DNA of 64,000 bases from Agrobacterium tumefaciens (GCA_025560025.1 CP048487.1:1-64000), one strand, 5' to 3'; positions 42,371 through 51,687 are shown, counted from the stretch's first letter. Numbers and translations: made by a program. The notes: generated from the letters alone by a model not told the origin.

Positions 42371-42521
42371 GAAGCAATGCACCTCCTCCCGCAGAGCTTC
42401 GTGTTTCAGGTGACCCATCCTCCTCCCAAGGGACGCCTGACGGAACAGCGGCACTCCTCCTCCCAGCCGTTGTTCAATTCTTTCGAAAGCCTGCCGCACC
42501 TCCTCCCGCGGCAGGCTTTTT
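42371..42521 (+). ncRNA. Cuckoo/CcsR-type small RNA array with four CCUCCUCCC hairpins
   Basis: Four consecutive stem-loops each expose CCTCCTCCC in the loop: SL1 42371-42400 (GAAGC..TGC/GCA..GCTTC), SL2 42406-42440 (TCAGGTG-CCC/GGG-CGCCTGA), SL3 42443-42475 (GAACA-CGGC/GCCG-TGTTC) and SL4 42486-42519 (12-bp perfect stem followed by TTTTT, an intrinsic terminator). The motif copies start at 42382, 42419, 42456 and 42499. This matches the alphaproteobacterial CcsR/cuckoo family, whose anti-Shine-Dalgarno-like loops act in stress responses. I did not find the DUF1127 gene that often precedes them. Confidence 0.85.
42486..42521 (+). terminator. Intrinsic terminator ending the cuckoo RNA array
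   Basis: AAAGCCTGCCGC pairs perfectly with GCGGCAGGCTTT around a 10-base loop that contains the fourth CCTCCTCCC motif, followed by a T-run. Terminator and last sRNA hairpin are the same structure. Confidence 0.9.
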
Positions 42522-42897
42522 CGTTTCGATACAAGCCCGGAATTCAGGCGTCAAAGCAGATTGCCTTATTCCACCAGCTCTCCGGATTTCGAAACGATCA
42601 TGGATCCGTACGGTTCGCGGGACGAGGGCACATATGACGTGATGGAAGCGGGTAAACCTGAGGCTCCTGTGGCGGCGATCATCATCAATCTCAAACATTC
42701 CCAAGGCAGCGCGGCTGGATGCCGCGCGCCACTCGCTGAAATCCAATCCTCTACAAATCTCGGTGCTATTCAAGCGACAAGCCGCCGACTGTAGTCCCTG
42801 ACGGACATTGGGTCCATTGCTTGACCGGTAGCATCTTGAAAAGAATAGCGTCGCACGTAATGTAATAGTGCTATTCAAGGTTGCCGGCTTAAGAAAG
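42522..42897. other. 376 bp with no firm gene
   Basis: A 65-codon frame starting at ATG 42600 (MDPYGSRDEGTYDV...) is open but has no ribosome-binding site or recognisable domain. Nothing else is visible. Confidence 0.35.
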
Positions 42898-43062
42898 ATG
42901 AACAACGGGCATTTGGCATTGATGTATCTCGGTATTGCCTTTCTGGCCACTGGCTGCGCAACGTTTTTGGGCGGTCTGGTTTATCTCTTTTGGCTTATAT
43001 TTAGTGAACCAGCGATCATCACAGGTGAAAGCACCATCCGCGCCTTAATGCGCCAGGGCTAG
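42898..43062 (+). CDS. Small single-pass membrane protein
   Basis: 54 aa from ATG 42898 (MNNGHLALMYLGIAFLATG). One or two hydrophobic stretches span residues 6 to 35, with a short polar tail ending IRALMRQG. The ribosome-binding site (AAGAAAG) is weak. The composition is that of a genuine membrane peptide, but no family is recognised. Confidence 0.45.
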   Translation: MNNGHLALMYLGIAFLATGCATFLGGLVYLFWLIFSEPAIITGESTIRALMRQG

Positions 43063-43532
43063 GAGCCAGTCTGTTGGGCGGAAGCTGTCGTTGCCGGATC
43101 TCAGGATGTGGCAACGTATCCGGAGATGTCCTTATAGGCCGGGGAGGCGGGCAGCTTTCATATGACATGCGACGGAGCGAACCTGTCGCTCGGCCTCTCG
43201 GCTTTCAGCAGGTGGACAGAATGGTCACGACAGCGTCGAAGGCTGGGCTTCTTGCTCGATAGGCCTGTCTCATCGGCGGAATGCGGCGCCAGCATCGCTA
43301 CCGATTATATCACGGTCCTCCCACGATGCGCACCTCAAGTAGATCAGGTTTTCCGCGGCGGTAGTTTTTGCCGTTTTATGAGCTTGAGCTTTGTGACTTG
43401 GCCTTGCGTCAGGCCGTGCGACCACTTGGAAAGTATCGCGTTCTGGACTGCGGCGCGGTCTCGGATAACGCTATTCAAAAAAATGATGTGACCAAGGGTT
43501 TGCGTTGGTGGCCTTCGATCTGAGCCGGAGGA
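43063..43532. other. 470 bp with no recognisable gene
   Basis: Short frames only, none with a domain or good start. Probably eroded sequence. Confidence 0.35.
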
Positions 43533-43811
43533 CTACCCGGCTGCGAAATCGTTTTCACGCAGCAACGCGATGAACGCTTCTTTCAGGTTCAGGCAACGAT
43601 AAAGCAGATCGGCCTTTTCCTCTTTTAGCCGTCGCAGGAGGATCAACTCTCTTTCGTTGACGTTATTCGCCATTGCCCGGAGGCGAAGATCGATTTCGAT
43701 CTCCCTAACTGCCATTTCGCAAGCGGCGATTTCCTCAAGCAGCCGTTCCCAATGTTTTTCCAGCACAAAGCTCACTTTGTGGCCCCACCCAATCGCCCTG
43801 TTTACCAACAA
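43533..43811 (-). CDS. Small coiled-coil hypothetical protein
   Basis: Up to 92 aa from TTG 43811; a GTG closer to VLEKHWERLLEEI is equally possible. Almost entirely helical and charged with heptad-like leucines (WERLLEEIAACEMAVREIEIDLRLRAMANNVNERELILLRRLKEEKADLL). No domain recognised. It is of the same style as the small minus-strand protein at 47702. Confidence 0.55.
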   Translation of the reverse strand: MLVNRAIGWGHKVSFVLEKHWERLLEEIAACEMAVREIEIDLRLRAMANNVNERELILLRRLKEEKADLLYRCLNLKEAFIALLRENDFAAG

Positions 43812-43944
43812 TTAACAACCACAGGGGATTTGGACCAGCGTTTCCAGATATGGTTAACGCCCCGGCTGAGTTACGATCCGTTGACGTTTGGTCTCGCACG
43901 CCGGGGCGTTCGACACTTTTTCGATGCGGCAACATCCAATTGTG

Positions 43945-44169
43945 ATGTCCAGGATTTTTGGTAATCTTGACCGCTTTGAGGCGTTTGCCGCGCTTCTCGA
44001 CAAAATCGGCGAGCTCTCCAATGATGTCGTATTGCGACGATCGGGAATGCGACGATTGTGCGCCATCACCACAGCTCTTGCGCAGGGGTCAAAATATAAT
44101 ATCTTCAAGTTTATTGGGTCTTCTGCGAGCCTGCCAGCAGACATTTCAGCATTCGACGAGTACCCATGA
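43945..44169 (+). CDS. Possible small protein before the histidine kinase
   Basis: 74-codon frame MSRIFGNLDRFEAFAALLDKIGELSNDVVLR... ending one base before the kinase start, so it could be coupled. The composition is protein-like (amphipathic helix, then a hydrophobic tail), but no ribosome-binding site or family is visible. An upstream ATG at 43924 is an alternative start. Confidence 0.35.
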   Translation: MSRIFGNLDRFEAFAALLDKIGELSNDVVLRRSGMRRLCAITTALAQGSKYNIFKFIGSSASLPADISAFDEYP

Positions 44170-44170
44170 G

Positions 44171-45256
44171 ATGGAAGAATATCCCCACGCCGATGATGGC
44201 GCAACGAACGAAGCCCGTCTGCAGCGGCGGCTGACACAATTGAAAGGAGCGCAGCCGGGATATGAAGCTGCGGCTTTCCTTGCGGCAATCGTCGAATCGT
44301 CCGAGGACGCCATCATCAGCAAATCGTTGCAAGGGATCATTACCACCTGGAACCTGAGCGCGGAGCGGCTGTTCGGCTATTCAGCTGACGAAGCAGTGGG
44401 ACGACCAATTACCATGCTGATCCCGGAGGATCGTCTGGACGAAGAGCCTGCGATCCTTGCAAGGATCAACGCGGGAGAGCGTGTCGATCATTTCGAGACA
44501 GTCCGCCGTCGCAAGGACGGCACCCTCATTGACATTTCCCTCACGATCTCACCCATCCGGGCCGGTGACGGCACGATCATCGGCGCGTCCAAGATCGCCC
44601 GTGACATCTCTGAGCGGAAACGTGCAGCAGAACATCAGGATATGCTGCTCCGGGAGATGCATCATCGGGTAAAAAATCTTTTTACGATCACCGGCAGCAT
44701 TATAACTCTGGCCGCACGCACGGCGCAGACGCCTGCTGAACTCGCCGACGGCATGAAGAACCGTTTGATTGCTTTATCGCATGCTCACCAGCTGACCTTG
44801 CCCAGCTTCAGCGGCGGCGAATCCCCATCGGAACGATCCACGACCCTCTTTAATCTCCTGTCGAACCTGCTTTCTCCGTTTGCAGACAAAGACGCCGGGC
44901 GATGGCATCTGCATGGCGAGGACCCGCACATCAGTGCGGAACGCGTGACAAGTCTTGCGCTGCTGTTTCACGAGTATGCTACCAACGCAGTGAAATACGG
45001 TGCTCTTTCTGCGGCGGACGGACAACTGGATGTGACGGTGACGTCAGAGCCGGACTGTTTCGAGATCGCATGGCAGGAATCGAACGCGAGAGCCGCAACA
45101 GCCGGGCAGGCCGAGAAAACTGGCTTTGGAACGACCCTCGAAAAGATGTTGGTGCAGAGCCTGAATGCCCGGGTATCGAGAGAGTGGCAACCGCGCGGAC
45201 TTCTGATTAAGCTCACTCTTCCGCGCGACCTGTTTGCGCTTGCAACCGAGACATAA
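44171..45256 (+). CDS. PAS-domain sensor histidine kinase (HWE/HisKA_2 type)
   Basis: 361 aa. A PAS domain (about 35-150: FLAAIVESSEDAIISKSLQGIITTWN...RLFGYSADEAVGRPITML) with a PAC tail ending in SKIARDISERKR feeds directly into the kinase. The phospho-acceptor region is MLLREMHHRVKNLFTITGSIITLAART. The ATP-binding part includes LALLFHEYATNAVKYGALS (N box) and GFGTTLEKMLV. There is no membrane segment, so it is soluble. In alphaproteobacteria such kinases often feed the general stress response; the partner is not encoded next to it. Confidence 0.9.
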   Translation: MEEYPHADDGATNEARLQRRLTQLKGAQPGYEAAAFLAAIVESSEDAIISKSLQGIITTWNLSAERLFGYSADEAVGRPITMLIPEDRLDEEPAILARINAGERVDHFETVRRRKDGTLIDISLTISPIRAGDGTIIGASKIARDISERKRAAEHQDMLLREMHHRVKNLFTITGSIITLAARTAQTPAELADGMKNRLIALSHAHQLTLPSFSGGESPSERSTTLFNLLSNLLSPFADKDAGRWHLHGEDPHISAERVTSLALLFHEYATNAVKYGALSAADGQLDVTVTSEPDCFEIAWQESNARAATAGQAEKTGFGTTLEKMLVQSLNARVSREWQPRGLLIKLTLPRDLFALATET

Positions 45257-45396
45257 GCCGGGAACGAACGCGTTCCACGAAATATGATCCTGCGGGAAGC
45301 GATCAGGGTAGCCTACCGCAGGCGCGCAATCGAGGACGTCACGGTCGGCGCATCGCTGAACGGGCCGATCGCGAACATGCACACAAGCCGAAACCG

Positions 45397-45740
45397 TCAG
45401 CCCGCTACAGCGGCCGCGGCCCGGACGTTACCTGCCGATTGATGGCCGATCAAGTCAGCGTAAAATCCTCCCATTTCCACCAGGTCGTGATGCGCTCCTC
45501 GCTCTACGATCCGACCATCGCGCATAACAAGAATTTCGTCGGCAGCCCGAATGGTCGAAAGACGATGAGCGATGATGATTGTCATTCGATCAACCATCAG
45601 CTCATCGAGAGCCCTGCGAACATGCGCCTCACTGGCTGCATCGAGATGGGACGTTGCCTCATCGAGGATGAGGACCGGAGCGTTTTTGAGGAATGCCCGC
45701 GCGATGGAAATCCGCTGTCTCTGCCCACTGGATAGAGGTC
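45397..45740 (-). pseudogene. ABC exporter ATPase, C-terminal remnant
   Basis: About 115 codons without a start: [20 protein letters not shown], then [16 protein letters not shown], then [33 protein letters not shown]. These are the signature, Walker B, D-loop and H-loop of an exporter-type ABC ATPase. The membrane domain and Walker A are missing; the break is near 45740, shortly before the MFS gene. Confidence 0.85.
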
Positions 45741-45820
45741 TCGTTTCGTTTCTATGGCAAGCGACGCGGTTTTGCCGTTGCTGTTATCCGAGCGTCATAC
45801 TTCGGCTCTACGAGTGAACA

Positions 45821-47167
45821 ATGCATCGTCATCTCTTTGTGTTGTTCCTGCTTGCGCTCACCCAGATCACCGGTTGGGGCATGGTGAGTATCCTGCCTGT
45901 GATCGCGACAACGGTCGCGAAAGAATTCCGAACCTCGCTGCCGATGGTCTTCGTGGGGACGTCTTTGATGTTCGTCACGATGGGGCTCGCCGCCCCTTGG
46001 ACGGGCCGCGCATTTCGCATGTTTGGAGCACGTTCAGTCATGGCAGTGGGCGCAGGCCTGATCGGGGCAGGGCTTAGCCTCCTGGCTTTGATGCCGAGCC
46101 TTTCGCTATTCTGGGCTGCTTGGGTATTGATCGGGATGGCAGGCTCGATGTTTCTGACACCATCGGCTTATGCTTATATTGCGGATTACGCAGAGGATCG
46201 GGCGCGCAGTCTCATTGGCACATTAATGCTGGTGACGGGTCTTGCGGGCAGCGTCTTCTGGCCCGTTACCGCATTTCTCGAGAGTGGAGTTGGCTGGCGT
46301 GCAACAGTTCTAATCTATGCCGGTATCATGGCTTTTGTCGTCTGCCCGCTCGTTCTAATCGGCCTGCCGGCGACTGGAACAGCGACCGTGCCTGCCACCA
46401 GCGCAAGAAGTGCTCGCAAGGGCCCTGTCTTCGCCCTTCTCGTGACCGCCATCGCTTTGAACAGCTTCGTGACGTTTGGCATTGAAGCGGTAGGCATCCA
46501 ACTCTTGCAGGCGACCGGAATGGAACTTGCCAGAGCCGTCGCGGTTGCCTCGCTTTTGGGGGTCTTTAAGGTCGGCGGGCGCGTGATTGACCTCCTCGGC
46601 GGAAATCGATGGGACGGGCTGTCCACCGGGATCGTGTCCGGCGCAATGATACCCATCGGTCTTGCGGTAATGTGGATTGGCGGTCAAGGCATCCTGTCTG
46701 TGGCTGGCTTTCTCGTGATCTACGGCGTAGGGAGCGGGGCTTTCGCTGTTGCCCGAGCGACAATGCCGCTCGTCTTCTTTGAGAAATCCGACTATGCCGC
46801 CGCAATGGCTACTATTGCCTTGCCGATGAACCTGATCAACGCACTGGCACCGCCGGTACTGGCTGCGCTGATGGCGGGGACCGGAGCGCATCCGGTCCTT
46901 GCGGTTCTTGGAGCTCTGAGCACGATGGCCTTTCTCGTTTTGTGGCAATTGAATCGCAAGCGGTCGTGGAGTGCAATCGCTGGGTCATTGTGGCCGACGC
47001 ACTTTTGTTTCAACCTCCATAATGCCGCAAGCGGGGAGGTGAGCATCTGCAACAATAGAGATTGTCCAGATCTGGACGGGGTAGAGAAGGCGGCATCCGG
47101 TCAGGCAATCAAGCGTTCCAAATTTTTTAAATTCTTATTGAAACCGATAATCTCAGAGAGATTTTGA
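45821..47167 (+). CDS. MFS transporter
   Basis: 448 aa with about twelve hydrophobic segments. The first helices (LFVLFLLALTQITGWGMVSILPVIATTVAKEF) and the loop APWTGRAFRMFGARSVMAVG (MFS signature-like) identify the superfamily. After the last helix (about residue 385) an unusual hydrophilic tail of about 60 residues follows, possibly read-through into former intergenic sequence. An ArsR-family gene begins just downstream, suggesting ligand-controlled export. The substrate is unknown. Confidence 0.87.
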   Translation: MHRHLFVLFLLALTQITGWGMVSILPVIATTVAKEFRTSLPMVFVGTSLMFVTMGLAAPWTGRAFRMFGARSVMAVGAGLIGAGLSLLALMPSLSLFWAAWVLIGMAGSMFLTPSAYAYIADYAEDRARSLIGTLMLVTGLAGSVFWPVTAFLESGVGWRATVLIYAGIMAFVVCPLVLIGLPATGTATVPATSARSARKGPVFALLVTAIALNSFVTFGIEAVGIQLLQATGMELARAVAVASLLGVFKVGGRVIDLLGGNRWDGLSTGIVSGAMIPIGLAVMWIGGQGILSVAGFLVIYGVGSGAFAVARATMPLVFFEKSDYAAAMATIALPMNLINALAPPVLAALMAGTGAHPVLAVLGALSTMAFLVLWQLNRKRSWSAIAGSLWPTHFCFNLHNAASGEVSICNNRDCPDLDGVEKAASGQAIKRSKFFKFLLKPIISERF

Positions 47168-47305
47168 ATGAGCCAGGAACCAGACAACCCGCGTTGGCAG
47201 TCCGTGCCGGATCGACCTACAGGGACCATTCTGCACTTTCGAAAAGACGGAAACCCACGCAAATGTTATGACGAAACCCATGGAAATCTGCGGGGGAGAA
47301 CGAAG

Positions 47306-47623
47306 ATGCGTCGATTGTCTGAACAGGATAGCTCCCTCTATTTGCGACGTTGCAGTCAGGTGCTCAACATCCTGTCAAACGCAAAAAGACTGGAGGTCGT
47401 GCTGACATTGCTCAAAGGCGAGCGGAGCGTGACGCAGTTGGCGCACCAGATCGATCTGTCGCAATCGGCGCTTTCGCAGCATCTTGCAAAAATGCGAGAG
47501 GCGGGCGTCGTGGAAACAAGACGCCACGGACTTGTTGTCTATTATCGCATCGCGATGCCGGGGGTCAGCGGGCTACTGGAAGAGGTCAAGCAATTCCTTG
47601 AAGCAAACCCTGAAAAAGGGTGA
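47306..47623 (+). CDS. ArsR-family transcriptional regulator
   Basis: 105 aa from ATG 47306 (MRRLSEQDSSLYLRRCSQ), with GGGGGAG seven bases upstream. An in-frame ATG directly after the MFS stop (47168) would add 46 unconserved residues. The winged helix LEVVLTLLKGERSVTQLAHQIDLSQSALSQHLAKMREAGVVETRRHGLVVYYRI is complete. No metal-binding CxC motif is seen, so a non-metal or redox signal is possible. It probably controls the upstream MFS gene. Confidence 0.88.
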   Translation: MRRLSEQDSSLYLRRCSQVLNILSNAKRLEVVLTLLKGERSVTQLAHQIDLSQSALSQHLAKMREAGVVETRRHGLVVYYRIAMPGVSGLLEEVKQFLEANPEKG

Positions 47624-47701
47624 TGCCTATATGCGCGCGGGATGCTTTCTTGCCTGCGCGCGACTGGTCCCCGATGCTTACCGCTTCATTCATGACAAGG
47701 C

Positions 47702-47917
47702 CTAGCTGGCGGCAAGACACGCCGTAACGCGCCATTCTTCATCGCGCAGGCGTGCCAAGTTCTCATCCAATTCGCTCAGCCTCATCATATGGGCTGTGAT
47801 CTGCAATGAGATGATGTGTCGATCATCTATCGAGAAACGTTCCCACCTTTTGAGATTGTCGATGACCTCAATAAGGTCGAGACGTTCCTGTTCGAGCTTC
47901 TCCAAGTTCCAGATCAT
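47702..47917 (-). CDS. Small helical hypothetical protein
   Basis: 71 aa from ATG 47917 (MIWNLEKLEQERLDLIEVIDNLKRWERFSID...), with GGGAGG nine bases upstream; an ATG at 47974 has no such site. Two long helices with regular leucines suggest a coiled coil. Unknown function. Confidence 0.55.
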   Translation of the reverse strand: MIWNLEKLEQERLDLIEVIDNLKRWERFSIDDRHIISLQITAHMMRLSELDENLARLRDEEWRVTACLAAS

Positions 47918-47974
47918 CGTAGCCGGCCTCCCGTTTCGACTTGCCTGAAACGTAGCATGGGCGGATCGGTTCAA

Positions 47975-48576
47975 ACCGTTAGCATTTAGCGTAAATTTTA
48001 TCTAAACTTTGCGGCCTGCTGCGGCTTTCCTGGACACCGAGTTATGGTGCTTCCAATCAAACTTAAACTTCAGAGTCCGCCAAGGGCCGAACGCAGACAA
48101 CTCTAGCCGAGGCGCGCGAATGTCGCGTTACGCTTTGCGCCACCCCAGCGGACAGTCCCGCTCGCGGCCCCATTCCGGGCGTCTTAAATTGATTAAATAC
48201 TTGAACTGCCTCGTTTATCTGCCGGCTTTCATCGAAAGCTATGGCGGGTCGGCGAAGGCGTGCGCTACCGGTTCTATATGTGATGGCCAACTTGATCTGA
48301 AGGCTGACGGGAAAGTCGGCTTCGGTCCCCTTGGTGCCCGCCGCGTCACCGAGATCGGCCTCCAGGTGCTCTTCCTTTTCCCTTTGGCGAGCCGAAACGC
48401 GGAATCTGCTAATCTGGCCGTAGCGCCGAGTCGATTAACTGCCTTCACGAGATCGACGTCGCAATGTGGCTCTCGCCGCCATGCAGGTCGTTCGCGTTGA
48501 AGTAACTGAAAGCTGGCCTTCCGCTCCGCGAGGCGTCATCTCATCCACAGCGTCTGCAATTGGCGCGAACTGTGCA
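47975..48576. other. 602 bp without a recognisable gene
   Basis: Only short overlapping frames, no domain and no structured repeats noticed. Confidence 0.4.
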
Positions 48577-49293
48577 TTATTTTGTATTCTCATGCCGTCG
48601 GGCCAGCCACGCCCCCCAAAACAGGCTCTCGAAGAACCGAAGTGGTTGCTTGAAACCTGCGCCGGTCAGTAATGAAATGACCTCGTCTTCCGATCGGGGT
48701 GGCTCCGCACCCTGCAGAATCTTGCCCATTTTAGCCTGCACCTCTTCGGGGCCGGCGCCGGTCATACGCCAGCGTGCTGCCCAGGCTGCCATGAGCAGGG
48801 GCTGCGACGCGTAAACCCGGTAATTTCCCGCGACAATCAGGGGTGCTTCGGGATATAGCCGCGCTGAAATCTGCGTCAGAATATCCTGCTTCGCGGCGTC
48901 CCCCGGTAAATGGTGCAGCACGCCGATCATAATTGCGGCGTCAAACGACGGGGCTCTATCCAGATCGGCGACCGCTCCGAGAACCGTCTCCACCCGGTCA
49001 GACACTTCTGCCTTGGCCAGATGTTCGCGTGCAAGGTCAAGCATCGGTGCAGAAGGATCGATGGCCACAAAGTCCCATTTCGACTCCAACCGTGCGGCGG
49101 CGATGATTTCGCCCGCCGTGCCGCCAGCCCCGACGACCAGAACCCGTGCCGCCTTTCCTTCACCCATGGCCGCCGACAGCATGCAAGCCGAAAGCTCGTG
49201 GCAGGCGTCATAGCCGGCCAGCGCGATCCGGCTCTGGCGTGCGTATTCCCCGGCACGGGAGGCGTCGAATTTGGCTGCGGAATTCTTTGTCAT
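48577..49293 (-). CDS. SAM-dependent methyltransferase, class I
   Basis: 238 aa. Motif I VLVVGAGGTAGEIIAAA, acidic motif II (FVAIDPSAPMLDLAREHL) and the post-motif region (DAAIMIGVLHHLPGDAAKQDIL) are in order. The C-terminal part may define the substrate. It is divergent from an AraC-family gene starting 85 bases away, which is probably its regulator. The methyl acceptor cannot be inferred. Confidence 0.9.
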   Translation of the reverse strand: MTKNSAAKFDASRAGEYARQSRIALAGYDACHELSACMLSAAMGEGKAARVLVVGAGGTAGEIIAAARLESKWDFVAIDPSAPMLDLAREHLAKAEVSDRVETVLGAVADLDRAPSFDAAIMIGVLHHLPGDAAKQDILTQISARLYPEAPLIVAGNYRVYASQPLLMAAWAARWRMTGAGPEEVQAKMGKILQGAEPPRSEDEVISLLTGAGFKQPLRFFESLFWGAWLARRHENTK

Positions 49294-49377
49294 GCTGTCT
49301 CTTGTCCGTTTTCGGCGGCCTGGCGTGCTACGTCCAGAAAGGATACAAGATTTACGATCAGGAGAGGGAGGAAATAC

Positions 49378-50172
49378 ATGACTGAAAGTTCAAATACCGA
49401 CCAAAAACATGATCGGCTGACGGCTTTCCTGAAAGCCTTTCAACTGGGCGCCTTACGTCGCGATTCCGCTGAAGCAGCGAACCTCCTCATCGTCGATACC
49501 CATGGCGCAGGCGCACCGACTCATCTGCTTTATCGCGCCAGATCCACGGCGTCGCTGCCGGATGGCGCGGCTATGTGCGCTGGTGCCGCAGTGGATTTTG
49601 GCGGCAGTGCCAATCCGTTGATCGGTGCGCTGCCTGACGAATTGTGGTTTTCACTGGCCGACGAACCGAAATTGGGTGGCTTGTGCGAACTGATGGTGGC
49701 CGAAGTCGAGGTTGCCCGCTGTGGTGGCGGCACCATCGAGGAGCGGCTATGCGAGATCATCGTCGTGCTCGCGATCCGCAAGGCGATAGCGATCGGAACG
49801 GTCGATGCGGGATTACTGGCAGGTCTAGCGCATCCCCAACTGCATCCCAGCCTCGTCGCCATACATGACAATCCCGCGCGAAATTGGCAGATTGCGGACC
49901 TTGCCGCCATAGCGGGCATGTCGCGCGGACAATTTATTTCCACCTTCACGCAAATCGTTGACCAGCCGCCGATCGCCTACCTCAATGGCTGGCGCCTGGC
50001 GCTGGGACGAGCCAAACTGCGAGCCGGACGGAGTGTCAAATCGGTCGCCGCCGAAGTCGGCTTCGGCAGCGCCGCCGCATTTTCCCGTGCTTATTCCCGC
50101 AAGTTCGGTTCCCCCCCGTCCAGAGCAAAATTCAAGCCGGCGGTTCGCGAACATGGAAACTGGAAAGCTTGA
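49378..50172 (+). CDS. AraC-family transcriptional regulator
   Basis: 264 aa from ATG 49378 with GAGGGAGG upstream. The N-terminal half is a cupin-type ligand domain (LLIVDTHGAGAPTHLLYRARSTASLPDGAAMCAGAAVDFGG). The C-terminal 100 residues carry both helix-turn-helix units (WQIADLAAIAGMSRGQFISTFTQIVDQPPIAYLNGWRL and VKSVAAEVGFGSAAAFSRAYSRKFG). Divergent from the methyltransferase gene. Confidence 0.92.
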   Translation: MTESSNTDQKHDRLTAFLKAFQLGALRRDSAEAANLLIVDTHGAGAPTHLLYRARSTASLPDGAAMCAGAAVDFGGSANPLIGALPDELWFSLADEPKLGGLCELMVAEVEVARCGGGTIEERLCEIIVVLAIRKAIAIGTVDAGLLAGLAHPQLHPSLVAIHDNPARNWQIADLAAIAGMSRGQFISTFTQIVDQPPIAYLNGWRLALGRAKLRAGRSVKSVAAEVGFGSAAAFSRAYSRKFGSPPSRAKFKPAVREHGNWKA

Positions 50173-50193
50173 TTAGACTTTTCCGGGCGAGTG

Positions 50194-50328
50194 GATGCAA
50201 TTGCGCGTGTTCATAGCGCCTTCCATGTTCAGGGTTGGTCGGTGACGAAGATCGTCCGATATCCGCATGTCTCCCGCAATACCATCCGCCAAAATTTACG
50301 CTACGATGAGGCGAGCTTCCTTATCTGA
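50194..50328 (+). pseudogene. IS21-type IstA N-terminal fragment
   Basis: RVHSAFHVQGWSVTKIVRYPHVSRNTIRQNLRYDEAS is the N-terminal helix-turn-helix of an IS21 transposase. The frame stops at TGA 50328 and nothing of the catalytic domain follows. Confidence 0.6.
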
Positions 50329-50331
50329 GCG

Positions 50332-50502
50332 GTAACCTCTTCGCGGTCGCAGACGCTTATTCACGGTCCCCGGCTGGATGAAGGGATTGGCGTCGACCTT
50401 GGCCGCTGGCCGAAACTCACAGCCTACATGCGGCGCATCGAGGTTCGGTCTTCGGTCACGGCGGCGCTGGAACGGGAAACCGTAGTCGCGTCTGTAGCGT
50501 AA
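50332..50502 (+). pseudogene. Glutathione S-transferase C-terminal remnant
   Basis: Across three frames it reads FAVADAY, LFTVPGWMKG and GVDLGRWPKLTAYMRRIEVRSSVTAALERE up to TAA 50502. This is the C-terminal helical end of a GST (VADAYLFT..W....IDL..WP.L..Y..R). Multiple indels, no N-terminal thioredoxin fold. Confidence 0.65.
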
Positions 50503-50583
50503 GTAACTGCCTTTCAGAATAGTGAGAAATCGGGACGTGTGCCGGCCGCCCTTTGCGGGGAGTGGGGCTTGGACGCCGAGGCT

Positions 50584-51183
50584 TTAACAATCGCTTTCGG
50601 TTCGATGAATTCCAAGAGCATCGGACAAGCGTGACGTAATCGTTTTCATTACGTCGGGCGCGCTTCTATCGACGCCATAGACGAACCCAGGAAAATCCAG
50701 TGTATTCTGGATTGCCCAAATGGCTTCGTGCTGATCCGGCGACAGAATTTGCGCGGGGTCACCGACAGCCACCCAACCAATCGGCACGGTCGAGCCTGCT
50801 TCCAACCGCGTTCGCAGGTGCACGGTTCCGTTGATGCGGACTTCCGACCCATGTCCGATCTGCGCCCCGTGAAACACAGCGGCTCCGGTGGCGACAAAAA
50901 CTTCGGCGTCGATTTGGGCGCCAACCACATGGCTGTTCGGACCAACGATGCAGTGGTCCCCAACGGTGCAGTCATGCCGGCTGGTGGCGCGGATGACCGC
51001 ATTCTCGAAGACGATGCAGTTGCGTCCGATGCGGATGGAGCCGCCGGCTTCCGCCACCAGGCGAGCGCCATGCATGATCCTGCTACCTGCATCAATAGCA
51101 ACATCACCACAGACCGTCGCGTCCTTAGCAACCCAGGCATCCGGATCGATTGATGGCAACCGTTCTTCGTACGACAAAATCAT
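50584..51183 (-). CDS. Gamma-carbonic-anhydrase-like left-handed beta-helix protein
   Basis: 199 aa from ATG 51183 (MILSYEERLPSIDPDAWVAKDATVCGDV), AGGAG upstream. Hexapeptide repeats run from about residue 15 to 150 (VAKDAT-VCGDVA-IDAGSR-IMHGAR...SIRIGRNCIVFENAVIRATSRHDCTVGDHCIVG). Histidines in SRHDCTVGDH and HVVGAQIDAEVFVATGAAVFHGA are placed as possible metal ligands. A carbonic anhydrase/acetyltransferase-type fold is clear; the activity is unproven. Confidence 0.87.
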   Translation of the reverse strand: MILSYEERLPSIDPDAWVAKDATVCGDVAIDAGSRIMHGARLVAEAGGSIRIGRNCIVFENAVIRATSRHDCTVGDHCIVGPNSHVVGAQIDAEVFVATGAAVFHGAQIGHGSEVRINGTVHLRTRLEAGSTVPIGWVAVGDPAQILSPDQHEAIWAIQNTLDFPGFVYGVDRSAPDVMKTITSRLSDALGIHRTESDC

Positions 51184-51214
51184 GGTTCTTGAACTCCTGC
51201 CTCTATTCTGGCCA

Positions 51215-51595
51215 CTACGACGATGCGCGTACAGTTTCGAGATGCCAGACCTTGGCAACGATCCGCCAACCGTCAACGCCCTTCACGAAGCAAAGATGGT
51301 CGACGAAGACATTCGCGTGAATTCGCAACCTCACCTTCACAGTCGCTGCGGCTGGCGAAAGCCAATCAATCAGGATGATCTCGTCTTCGCGATCCTGCGC
51401 GCGGCTTGCGGGGGATTCACGCTTTGCGATCACTTGGCGGTAGTCGGCAATAGGGTCGACCGTAATGACGCCTTCGTCTGCATCGAACAGGCTGCAGGCC
51501 GGATGAAAGACGCGGTCGAAAAGCACGAGATCGCAGGCGTAGAGGGCATCGAAATAGGTCTGTATGGCGTTTAGCAGCTCGGTACCGCGGTTCAT
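51215..51595 (-). CDS. NTF2/SnoaL-like protein
   Basis: 126 aa from ATG 51595 (MNRGTELLNAIQTYFDALYACDLVLFDRVFHPACSLFDADEG), GGAGG upstream. Cone-shaped NTF2-like fold with the typical helix pair and sheet (VKVRLRIHANVFVDHLCFVKGVDGWRIVAKVWHLE). Such proteins are often isomerases, cyclases or binding scaffolds. It sits divergent from the GlxA-type regulator and 31 bases before the beta-helix protein gene, so those two may be a regulated operon. Confidence 0.85.
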   Translation of the reverse strand: MNRGTELLNAIQTYFDALYACDLVLFDRVFHPACSLFDADEGVITVDPIADYRQVIAKRESPASRAQDREDEIILIDWLSPAAATVKVRLRIHANVFVDHLCFVKGVDGWRIVAKVWHLETVRASS

Positions 51596-51687
51596 TGCGC
51601 TTCCTCCGTCGTTTGTTGGCGAGTGACCGTGTCGCACGCCAACAAGCCGAGTTGCCAGTGGCAGGATTGCCAGATAAGACGGCATTC

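Noticed and set aside
42371-42521. CRISPR array, suggested by regularly spaced CCTCCTCCC
   Set aside because: Repeats are only 9 bp, spacing is unequal, and the flanking bases form individual stems; no cas genes. A structured small RNA explains it better.
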